From contig CM068540.1 in NCBI GenBank assembly GCA_035048495.1, positions 8,354,829-8,418,828 of the forward strand: a stretch of 64,000 nt of DNA, written 5' to 3'. The translations under genes were made by a program, and so were the position numbers. The notes beneath the pieces are model-generated. The model saw nothing but the letters and a program-made list of their open reading frames with translations, ran no database searches and was not told where the DNA came from. This document shows positions 59,201 to 64,000 of this stretch, one piece after another. How positions within the stretch are numbered: position 1 is the first letter of the stretch; the number at the start of each line of letters is the position of its first letter. Source of the stretch: Euptelea pleiosperma. Taxonomy: Eukaryota > Streptophyta > Magnoliopsida > Ranunculales > Eupteleaceae.

Positions 59201-60597
59201 AACTACTATAGGTTCCCGTCCTTATACCATTTTTTTTCCTTTCGGAAAGTGCAGTATGTAGAGACATGCAATCGGTTTCTTATCCTTTTAAGTGCCAGGG
59301 GGTAGGTTTTCATTGATTATTATTTTGAAGGTACGGATTAAATATGAATGACCTTTGTTTTGGAATTCATTGTTAGCTATTAATATATGGATAAACAAAG
59401 TCTAAAAAATCTCTGATCATTAGGAAAAAGTTACTTTTAGGTATATAGTAAACATTTTGTTTGGTAGGTAAATTGAGATTGAACCCACGCCCTTATCGTT
59501 GTACAGAGCACCATCCAATTTAGCTATCAATATAAGAGTCATAAACTGGGTCTTGAGCTGAGATTTACAAACTGGCAATGTATTTCTGTGTTTCTTCAGC
59601 TTTCTTATATGGTTTCCTTTATGCCACATCATCTTAAAGACGCATTAGCTATGTTAGCAACTGAACCATTACCGTTTTAATGCCATGTTCTTCATGTGTT
59701 CATTAGAAACGAAAACTTCACAGAATAGTTGTTAAGGTGATTGACCAATCGAACATTGTTAATCCATGGTCATGAATCTGTTGAAACCAAAAAAGTTTCC
59801 ACATTGTTCGGTGTCCAATCTTATTACTAGTTGGTATACAGTGGCTTTTCGACAAGAAGGCGAGTTCTATGGCGCATGTTACCATTTGCTATATGTTGAG
59901 GAATTTGGAAGGAGAGAGATGCTAGTGTTCAAGGGAAAGAAGAGGACGTGATGAATATTATCCTCAATATCAAGGGTCTTTAAGTTTTCTTGGTCCAAAA
60001 TCTTTCTTGAATGTCGCGGTCTCTTTTTTGAGGATTTCGTTTTCCGTTGGGATCTTTGTTCGAGAGAGGGGGATTAGTCTTCTCTAGTTTCCTTTTGGTT
60101 TGTTTTTGTTGCTTATTTTGTGCCTCGACATCTTTGACTGCTTTTGTCTTCTCTCTCAGCGGTTTGCCTTTAATAAATTATAAACTTATCAAAAAAAAAA
60201 CAACCCATTTGATGCACTTATCTGTTAATTCCATTGATCATTGCCACCCCTCCCGACTTGCTTATTGTTTTCTCAATTCCCTTGCTAGGTTGGTCAAGCG
60301 CTCGGAATTTCAACAGAATGGTCAAACCATCCTCTTTATGCTCCTGGTAAGCTTGGCTTTGGATTCATCTTAAATTATGCTTGCCTTTGACGTTCTTGGC
60401 AGCAGTTCTTATATGACAATGATTTGAGGCCAGGTGGTTTAGAGGTACTTGATGGGCCAGAGCCAGAGAAGATACTGATTGGTCCACGTGTAGGCATTGA
60501 ATATGCTTCACCTGAGCATGTAAGTGCATTGTGGAGGTTTGCCGTTGCCGGAAGTCCATGGATAAGTGCTCCTAAAAAAACTCTCAGACCACTCTGA
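30230..60597 (+). CDS. MAG: DNA-3-methyladenine glycosylase, six exons over 30 kb
   Basis: Exons are 30230-30529, 30619-30690, 30783-30906, 48071-48141, 60289-60346 and 60434-60597. All introns are GT-AG and the phases fit, giving 262 residues, close to the usual size of plant MAG. The enzyme belongs to the AAG/MPG family and removes alkylated purines in nuclear base-excision repair. Exon 1 has a basic, poorly conserved N-terminus, then [23 protein letters not shown]. Exon 2 begins [14 protein letters not shown], with the catalytic Glu and the active-site Tyr. Exon 3 holds [20 protein letters not shown]. Exons 4-6 hold [25 protein letters not shown] and [13 protein letters not shown]. The start at 30230 is chosen because MKRTQRFKR suits the basic N-terminus. 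An in-frame ATG at 30104 would add 42 residues read from MITE-adjacent and G-rich sequence. No lesion is visible. Confidence 0.93.
30907..32184. other. MAG intron 3, first part
   Basis: Intron sequence with no recognisable gene or bounded repeat. Confidence 0.5.
32185..32924 (+). repeat. Dispersed repeat, short copy (intron 3)
   Basis: The segment from TTGATACCTGGGATTATTAT to CACGGCGTAAACA aligns in the same orientation with 45044-47479, sharing CCTAGACAAG.GCAA.GCATTGTG, TTTTCTAATC.AAGATG, ACTTATG, CTCTCTCTC and AACCACGGCGTAAACA. TG-like start and CA end suggest an LTR, but no target duplication is visible. Confidence 0.65.
33145..34062. mobile_element. TIR element with internal repeats, class unknown
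   Basis: ATTAGTATGTGTAAAAGGG at 33145 continues as TTAACTTTTGTAAACGATTTTC and is mirrored with one mismatch by the sequence ending ACACATACTAAT at 34062. The inverted ends are about 41 bp long and bound 918 bp. The flanking bases do not form an obvious duplication. Inside, a degenerate unit containing GGCAAATCGACTGTGTAAAAT recurs near 33292, 33449, 33622 and 33772. Confidence 0.7.
34285..34676 (-). repeat. SINE-like tandem repeat, 259-bp unit
   Basis: GATGCAGGACATTTAACCAA occurs at 34285 and 34544, and both copies continue alike through the TTCACA..GGGCC stretch. The second copy is split by the copia insertion and resumes at 40035-40100. On the minus strand the unit starts TGGTATTAGAGCGGGAGG followed by TGTTCGAGACTCC, which fits a pol III B box, so a tRNA-derived SINE is possible. 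The same start resembles an initiator-Met primer-binding site, so a TRIM fragment is the alternative. Confidence 0.55.
34677..34886 (+). repeat. Copia-A 5' LTR
   Basis: The 210-bp LTR starts TGTTGTCAGGG and ends ATTACAACA. It contains a TATATATATT box near 34750, followed by a pyrimidine-rich leader. Confidence 0.95.
34887..34898 (+). promoter_or_regulatory. Copia-A primer-binding site
   Basis: TGGTATCAGAGC is complementary to the 3' end of initiator Met tRNA and abuts the 5' LTR. It would prime minus-strand DNA synthesis. Confidence 0.9.
35421..39812 (+). pseudogene. Copia-A gag-pol polyprotein with two in-frame TAG codons
   Basis: One frame runs 1,464 codons from ATG 35421 to TGA at 39810-39812, broken only by TAG at 37746 (codon 776) and 38790 (codon 1124). 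Gag starts with [17 protein letters not shown] near residue 36 and has a CX2CX4HX4C knuckle at 271-284. The protease motif DSG is at 384-386. Before integrase lies WHNRLGH..CETC, then the DD35E residues D580, D643 and E679. Reverse transcriptase has KWVYTVKYK and YVDD (Y1146). RNase H has YTDADWAGS (D1310) and SSAEAEYR. Both stops fall where the family usually has Gln, so each is explained by one C-to-T change. A mobilisation-competent parent is likely elsewhere in the genome. Confidence 0.95.
39811..39819 (+). promoter_or_regulatory. Copia-A polypurine tract
   Basis: GAGGGGGAG lies immediately before the 3' LTR and overlaps the end of the polyprotein stop region. Confidence 0.85.
39820..40029 (+). 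repeat. Copia-A 3' LTR
   Basis: It is identical to the 5' LTR apart from AAACCTCAC for AAACTTCAC and TACATGATT for TACACGATT. The GGGCC target duplication follows. Confidence 0.95.
40035..40100 (-). repeat. Remainder of the SINE-like repeat split by Copia-A
   Basis: CATCCCACC through CCCTGCATTA continues the second 259-bp unit interrupted at 34676. The unit stops here, about 60 bp short of the complete copy. Confidence 0.7.
40565..40875. mobile_element. Fold-back MITE, copy 3
   Basis: ACTGACCGTATAGATGTTTGGCC at the left is mirrored by GGGCCAAACATCCATATAATC at the right. The interior has CATACCAAAATTCATC and GGCTGATTTTTGTTAC as partners. The right flank GTGCCACGTGGCTC is shared with copy 2. 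Confidence 0.65.
41207..41247. repeat. (AT)n microsatellite
   Basis: About 20 consecutive AT units, followed by a T-run. Confidence 0.95.
41965..42275. repeat. TTTCG-rich MITE-like fragment
   Basis: Dense TGTTTCG and GTTTCGTTTCG motifs end in GAAATTTTAAACCTTGATCA, an end typical of a plant MITE family. No matching left terminus is found, so it looks truncated. Confidence 0.35.
42276..42783. other. MAG intron 3 stretch without gene
   Basis: No coding region is supported and no bounded repeat is visible. Confidence 0.4.
42792..43752. mobile_element. hAT-type element, 961 bp, non-autonomous
   Basis: The element starts TAGGGGCAACTTGGGC and ends GCCCGAGTTGCAGCCCTA, imperfect inverted repeats. 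It is flanked by a perfect 8-bp duplication, GCGTCACC, at 42784-42791 and 43753-43760. Near both ends it carries CTCGGGTTGGGC-type repeats. The 8-bp duplication and TAGGG termini point to hAT. No transposase is present. Confidence 0.88.
43761..45043. other. MAG intron 3 stretch without gene
   Basis: No supported gene. A 130-codon minus-strand open frame at 43948-44340 has no recognisable domain and is treated as chance. Confidence 0.4.
45149..45456. mobile_element. hAT-type MITE, 308 bp
   Basis: CATGGTTCAAAGT at the left is mirrored by ACTTTGAACCATG at the right. TTGTGTTC (45141-45148 and 45457-45464) is duplicated. The short copy of the host repeat at 32185 lacks the insertion, which confirms the borders. 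The interior is rich in GAAACCGAAAC. Confidence 0.88.
47219..47258. repeat. (CT)n microsatellite
   Basis: Twenty consecutive CT units inside the dispersed repeat. Confidence 0.95.
48071..48141 (+). CDS. MAG: MAG exon 4
   Basis: The 71-bp exon (acceptor AACAACAG, donor AAG|GTCAGT) supplies the last two bases of the Gly codon split from exon 3. It then encodes [20 protein letters not shown] and PGK. It stands alone between introns of 17,164 and 12,147 bp. Confidence 0.93.
48512..49375 (+). repeat. Intron 4 repeat, copy A (possible LTR)
   Basis: Shared phrases with 57362-57810 include GTACATTCTTG.ACATATTTTTG, GAGAGAGAACAGTTT, GTTTAGTGATTGCAATTTT-like sequence and GCTCAATCTGA.G.TAGAT.AAGATC.AGTAA. 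Copy A is longer because it appears to have gained a LINE tail. Confidence 0.55.
48817..49131 (+). mobile_element. LINE 3' end remnant (ORF2 C-terminus)
   Basis: A frame around 48935-49060 reads [16 protein letters not shown] and [13 protein letters not shown], like the C-terminal end of plant LINE RNase H domains. A non-coding tail ending in an A-run follows at about 49130. Upstream, about 75 bp is duplicated in tandem (TGATCAAAA.GCTTGCTGAAAA at 48830 and 48907). Confidence 0.45.
49393..49456 (+). mobile_element. 64-bp truncated retro-insertion with A-tail
   Basis: The segment ends in A12 after CTTTTACCGATC and is flanked by a perfect 17-bp duplication, TCTTCTTCTTTGTTTAC, at 49376-49392 and 49457-49473. 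The body resembles a LINE 3' terminus. Long duplication plus A-tail means target-primed reverse transcription. Confidence 0.85.
49669..49755. repeat. (TTC)n microsatellite with telomere-like CCTAAA repeats
   Basis: About 17 TTC units run to 49725. CCTAAACCTAAACCTAAACC and CTAACCCTAACC follow. It lies just before the primer-binding site at 49774, so it belongs to the leader or LTR of Copia-B rather than to a telomere. Confidence 0.85.
49774..49786 (+). promoter_or_regulatory. Copia-B primer-binding site
   Basis: TGGTATCAGAGCC is complementary to the initiator Met tRNA 3' end. It marks the inner edge of the Copia-B 5' LTR near 49770. The outer edge of that LTR is not determined. Confidence 0.75.
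50541..53414 (+). pseudogene. Copia-B gag to integrase, broken and 3'-truncated
   Basis: Gag starts [19 protein letters not shown] at 50541. After a frameshift it continues [18 protein letters not shown] from about 50692. TAG at 50953 and a 970-bp hAT insertion (50990-51959) follow. Gag resumes [17 protein letters not shown] and has a degenerate knuckle ([14 protein letters not shown]). After TAG at 52529 come protease [12 protein letters not shown], the WHARLGH..CETC region and the start of integrase ([17 protein letters not shown]). A TAG at 53384 is followed by VYLMKTKDE. The frame stops at the junction with minus-strand Copia-C. No reverse transcriptase of this copy is present. Confidence 0.88.
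50990..51959. mobile_element. hAT-type element, 970 bp, inside Copia-B gag
   Basis: It starts TAGGCCTGTCAATGGATA and ends TATCCGTTGACAGCCCTA, 18-bp inverted repeats with two mismatches. It is flanked by the exact 8-bp duplication GCGACAGA (50982-50989, 51960-51967). Removing it and one duplication rejoins the gag coding sequence. Near the ends it is rich in TTCGGATATCGGATTCG-like palindromes. No transposase is seen. Confidence 0.93.
53577..54152 (-). pseudogene. Copia-C RT C-terminus and RNase H remnants
   Basis: The frame at 54152-53970 reads [20 protein letters not shown] and VVSQFM, the region after the copia reverse transcriptase. About 53800-53577 reads [19 protein letters not shown] and [11 protein letters not shown], the end of RNase H. 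Frames are discontinuous. Confidence 0.8.
54511..54957 (-). pseudogene. Copia-C reverse transcriptase fragment
   Basis: A minus-strand frame reads [45 protein letters not shown] and [10 protein letters not shown]. These are canonical copia RT blocks up to the thumb region. Several usual residues are changed (for example the expected D in the VKNAFL block reads IINSFL) and integrase is mostly missing. Confidence 0.85.
55228..55861 (-). pseudogene. Copia-C gag zinc knuckle and protease
   Basis: The frame at 55861-55667 holds [19 protein letters not shown], a degenerate zinc knuckle. The frame at 55578-55228 holds [14 protein letters not shown], the aspartic protease site with the usual SG-A context altered, followed by the [16 protein letters not shown] block as [13 protein letters not shown]. 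More gag reads at about 56455-56240. Confidence 0.75.
57362..57810 (+). repeat. Intron 4 repeat, copy B (possible LTR)
   Basis: It matches copy A at 48512-49375 in direct orientation. A purine tract AAAGGGGGAGC (about 57345-57355) lies just upstream, as expected before a 3' LTR. Copies A and B may therefore be the LTRs of an older element into which Copia-B and Copia-C were inserted. Confidence 0.5.
57896..58155. mobile_element. hAT-type MITE, 260 bp
   Basis: CTATGATGCCTGGATACGGA at the left is mirrored by GTATCCGGGTATCATAG at the right. The flanks GTTCATGC (57888-57895) and GTTCTTGC (58156-58163) agree at seven of eight bases. The interior is rich in GGATACG motifs. Confidence 0.82.
58164..59760. 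other. MAG intron 4 stretch without gene
   Basis: AT-rich intron sequence. I see no gene, RNA gene or bounded repeat. Confidence 0.45.
59850..60200 (+). mobile_element. LINE 3' end with poly-A, close to MAG exon 5
   Basis: Mixed frames give [25 protein letters not shown] and [11 protein letters not shown], resembling the WKERN.R.FKGK..... C-terminal part of plant LINE ORF2. TTTAATAAATTATAAACTTATC follows, with A10 at 60191-60200. The tail ends 88 bp before exon 5. A target duplication was not found. Confidence 0.5.
60289..60597 (+). CDS. MAG: MAG exons 5-6 and stop
   Basis: Exon 5, 60289-60346, encodes [19 protein letters not shown] plus a split Gly. After an 87-bp intron, exon 6, 60434-60597, encodes [19 protein letters not shown] and the conserved C-terminus ending TLRPL, with the TGA at 60595-60597. 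Confidence 0.93.
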
Positions 60598-62880
60598 TCT
60601 GAAAATTTGAAGTATTATTAATAGACCAAAATAAAGGAAAACAAAAATTATGAAAGTAGCAAACAAAATATTGGGGAAAGAAAATGGCAATTTTTACTTT
60701 TTTTTTTGGAAATGATTGGGTGGTTTGTACTTTTGGGTTGTCTAGAATTACCATGTTTGCTACTACATTTGGAAATGTCTGCATCTTTCTGTCCTCTTTT
60801 TAACTCTTGTACAGAACTGAACGTCAAGGATTTTGCTCCATAGTAGAAAAATATTTGGAGACACTGATATCATAGCCCTTGTGCAGCTACCATGTTAATT
60901 ACCATGTTTCTGGGGTTACTGAATGTACATGGCCCACGATAATGCACGTGGATGACCTTATTTCGTGACAGTTACGGTTGAGACCCCTAGATTGGTCTGA
61001 TTTTGGGCTTATGCTTCATCAACAGGTGGCCCCACAATTCCTGACCAATGAGTTTGAAGGCATATGCTAATCCAAGAGGATCAGAGTCAAATAAGGATGA
61101 TGGTCCTCAGGTCCACCATGTATATTTCAGCACCTAGTTGACAACTTTTGTCATCTCTTGGTGACAAGAGTGAAGCAGAACGATATCGATCAGATATCGA
61201 TGATTTTGTTTTCCTCGGGCACACAAAGGGACATGTGCCCCTCTACAACAAAATTATGAAGTACACTCCCACTTGAGGAGATGTTAGGCATTCACCCCTC
61301 GTAAGTGCAACGGAGGCCGCTAACCTAGGTCCTGGACCTCCTTATCACCCCCTTGACTCCGTACATTCACTGTCAGACCCGATCTCCTACTGTCTGCATA
61401 ACATATAACCACCATGAGCTAAGAAACCACGCATTGCATGGACAGTCCGAACCGTTCTTGGTCTGTCCTTACTGATAAGCAATTCATCATCACACCCTTA
61501 CATTTATATGGTTTTAACATGCCCTTTTCCAAACCCTAGTAGATTTGGTCCACCCCTTGGTGAACCTAGAAGCTGAAAATCAGCCTGATTGGCATTTGCT
61601 AGGCGTAGGTTGTTCATCAAGAGGTGGGACAACGGGCCCAAAAAATGTGCCGCATGGCATCATTTGACACAACCAACCGCTCAGATTTCTCGTTATGATA
61701 TAGGTCTATAATTTGATTATTTTTTCCGTATTTCCTTTGTAGTCCTATATGATTAAAAATTTATAGTAAATTTTTTTATGAGAGAAAAGCCCAAGTCTTT
61801 GTACAGGATAGGCTGTAAGAGCCACCACAAGACATGAATGTAATAGAAATTTCCATATAATTGTATCTAATTAATCTGCAGTTACAAGCAAATGGAAGTA
61901 ATCACACTTTCATTTTCATATACTTAAGCGACTTTTGAGTACATTCGGCACAACCCGAGCGACGATGGCAAACAATACGAATGCAAATACCTGTATAATG
62001 AAACGATGGTTCTATCCTCCAAGTTGAACATGCCCATATCAAAACCCTCCAAGATAACATCCCAATAGCCATCAAGGATGTAATGAATTCCTCTGCATCT
62101 GCGATAGTTGGGCGCACAAATAAACAGAAAAATATCACACAAGAACAATACGATTCTCCACCTTCCAACACTTGCAGGTACATTAGATCCAGCTTGAAAA
62201 CTGTGGATCCAACTGCTTAGGCGCCTAAGTTACCGCCCATGACAACGAACAATCCAATCTCTTGTTTTTCCTTCCCATACTCTCTGCAAGTTATGGACTA
62301 ACACGGCCTTCAATTCCATTCAAGACGATTTGAGATGAAAGTTGATACATATTGCATATGGGAGATGTAGTGTGATTTCTTTTTGGGATGGAAAAAAATC
62401 AAAAAAATAAATAATAATAACAAACTACTTGAAATTATTGTATGAAAATAATGATTTATAAAATATGTTGGTTTCTGTCAATGTCAATCCAAAAGATACT
62501 AACTAGTGTGTTTAGTGATCTTCTTATCAAAGAAATTGCGATTTTGATGCTTCCATATTGATGAACATGTTGGGAACAGAGGTAGAAAAACCAAAACAAA
62601 ACAAAACAACAGAGATCTAACTTGATTCATGAAAATATTGCAGTACAATAAAAAATGATCTTGTTAGAATAGCGAAAGGAAGACTTGAGCGTCCAGAGAG
62701 ACCGATCCTGTTCAACACAGATAGACTGATCCTGTTCAAAGTTTTCCACAGATAGACCGATCATGTTCAAAGTTTTCCACATCTCACTGATCACGACGAT
62801 TTTCATGGAATAAGCAAATACATCCTGTGAATGCCTGGAATTCTGGAATCCCAATTGATCTAGGACCTTCACTCTCTCAA
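60598..62880. other. MAG 3' flank and intergenic DNA
   Basis: The MAG 3' untranslated region begins at 60598. No poly-A site can be fixed. About 61540-61680 has fold-back MITE-like phrases (AAAATCAGCCTGATT, GTGCCGCATGGC). No gene is supported. Confidence 0.45.
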
Positions 62881-63702
62881 GAGGAAAACATGGTTAAAGC
62901 ATTTCACCATAAATCAGAGGCTAAAGTTTCATTCAAAGATAAAAGTCTTAACCTCTCATTAGCTTGGTGGAACCCAGTTGATGATACTTCGGAAGACGAT
63001 GAGAAAGAAGACATTCTAGAAGATCAAATAGATGCTGATCATGGTATAACCGTGGAGATGGATGATCATCTTCTCCAAAAATTCAAAAGCCCATGGCAAG
63101 CTCATTGAAAAAATCTTAGGGAAGTTGATTAGTTACACTTTCCTGTCTAAACATCTCTCGACTATTTGGAAATCATTGACCTTGGCCACAACTTCTATAT
63201 TTTTAAATTGGCATGCCCGAGAAGGTCGTACTACTGCTTTGTTTCAAGAACCATGGTCTGTTGCTGGCCATTACCTCACTCTAAGGAAATGTACCCCTGA
63301 ATTCCATGATGCCTCGCCTTCCACATCTAAAGCAGTTGCTTTGTAAACCCCTACACATTGATTCGCCTATCCTCAAATAAGCTTCTTGTGGAATGTATGC
63401 AAGGTTTTGCATTCAGATTGATCTTAGCAAACCTTTAATTCCTTGAGTGAAAATTAGGTCTCACTGGTACCAACACAAGTATGAGGGAAATACAATTTGT
63501 TTCAACTTTGCACTGGTTGAACATCATTTTCCAAACTGTTCTTTGGGTCCTCAGAAATTGGTCCAGCAATCTCCCTCACAAGATCATCGTCTTTTTCACA
63601 CATCCGACGAGCAACCTATTGACAATACTCATGATGGATTTGGAGCTTGGCTTCAAGTTAAAAACCATAGAAATCGTTCTATCATGGCCAAAAAAGCTTA
63701 GT
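62880..63702 (+). pseudogene. LINE ORF1-like gag, decayed
   Basis: Three overlapping frames follow a plant L1 ORF1 with a DUF4283 domain. They begin MVKAFHHKSEAKVSFKDKSL (62890), then LLQKFKSPWQ, then KILGKLISYTFL and FQEPWSVAGHYLTLRK. The last reads MKIRSHWYQHKYEGNTICFN and PNCSLGPQKLVQQSPSQD, a knuckle that has lost a cysteine. It ends GFGAWLQVKNHRNRS. Shifts and stops separate the pieces. No ORF2 follows, so it is a fragment. Confidence 0.7.
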
Positions 63703-64000
63703 CTTCTTTAACCATGGCAGGCTCTCGATTTCGTTCTCCGCAAGTGGAAGTAGAAAGCATATGTCAGCATGACAATACATCCTTGGGTGCAAATTTGAAA
63801 AAGTATCTTGCAAAAACACCAAAGCCACCTCTGCCAGATGGCAACTCGTCAGCGAATCTAATATGACATTGCACTTACGGTCTGAATCTTCCAAAATCCT
63901 TGCTGCTAAAACTAGTCAGGAGAAAAATGATGACAGAGAACAAAAAGACTATTAAAATTGTCAAGTGAGCATTGCCCCTTCGGTCTAAATCATTTTGTTG
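63703..64000. other. Window end, no gene seen
   Basis: No supported feature. The minus-strand open frame at 63894-63682 overlaps the LINE remnant and looks like chance. Confidence 0.4.

Noticed and set aside
61902..62183. 93-codon minus-strand frame
   Set aside because: No recognisable domain and no splice or promoter context. A second overlapping frame is equally long.
1..64000. CRISPR arrays, rRNA or tRNA genes
   Set aside because: None seen. Regular repeats present are tandem without unique spacers, and the tRNA-like B box at 34.5 kb lacks a cloverleaf.

Overview
This is nuclear DNA from a flowering plant. It is AT-rich and packed with transposons, and its one complete host gene is broken by spliceosomal introns of up to 17 kb. 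I cannot name the species. The very large transposon-filled introns fit a medium-to-large genome, but that is inference.

Layout. (a) 1-3419 and 16946-17381: a minus-strand, gypsy-type retroelement with a gag-like reading frame and tandem repeats, split by a transposon. (b) 3420-16945: a 13.5-kb CACTA (En/Spm) transposon with 15-bp inverted ends, a 3-bp AGA target duplication and subterminal repeats. It shows no transposase but carries intron-containing fragments of three unrelated host genes: GDP-mannose 3,5-epimerase, a NEAP nuclear-envelope coiled-coil protein and a DNAJC17-like RRM protein. (c) 17892-24053: a 6.16-kb LTR-like unit flanked by a perfect 5-bp duplication (ACTTA). It is followed at 24071-28415 by a related unit in opposite orientation that holds a probable SIRE-type LTR. 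(d) 29470-30090: two fold-back MITEs just upstream of the host gene. (e) 30230-60597, plus strand: DNA-3-methyladenine glycosylase (MAG), six exons, 262 codons plus stop, spread over 30.4 kb. (f) 60598-64000: intergenic sequence with a decayed LINE ORF1.

MAG introns. Introns 1, 2 and 5 are 87-92 bp, but intron 3 is 17.2 kb and intron 4 is 12.1 kb. Intron 3 holds a nearly intact Ty1/copia element (34677-40029; 210-bp LTRs differing at two positions; GGGCC duplication; one open frame interrupted by two TAG codons), hAT-type elements, SINE-like tandem repeats and two copies of a dispersed repeat. Intron 4 holds a broken plus-strand copia element split by a 970-bp hAT element, a second copia element in minus orientation, LINE tails and a 64-bp retro-insertion with a 17-bp duplication.

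How the parts relate. The only gene that looks functional is MAG, a base-excision-repair enzyme. Everything else is mobile DNA or captured gene debris. The nesting gives relative ages: CACTA is younger than the retroelement at 1-3419, and the hAT at 50990 is younger than the copia around it.
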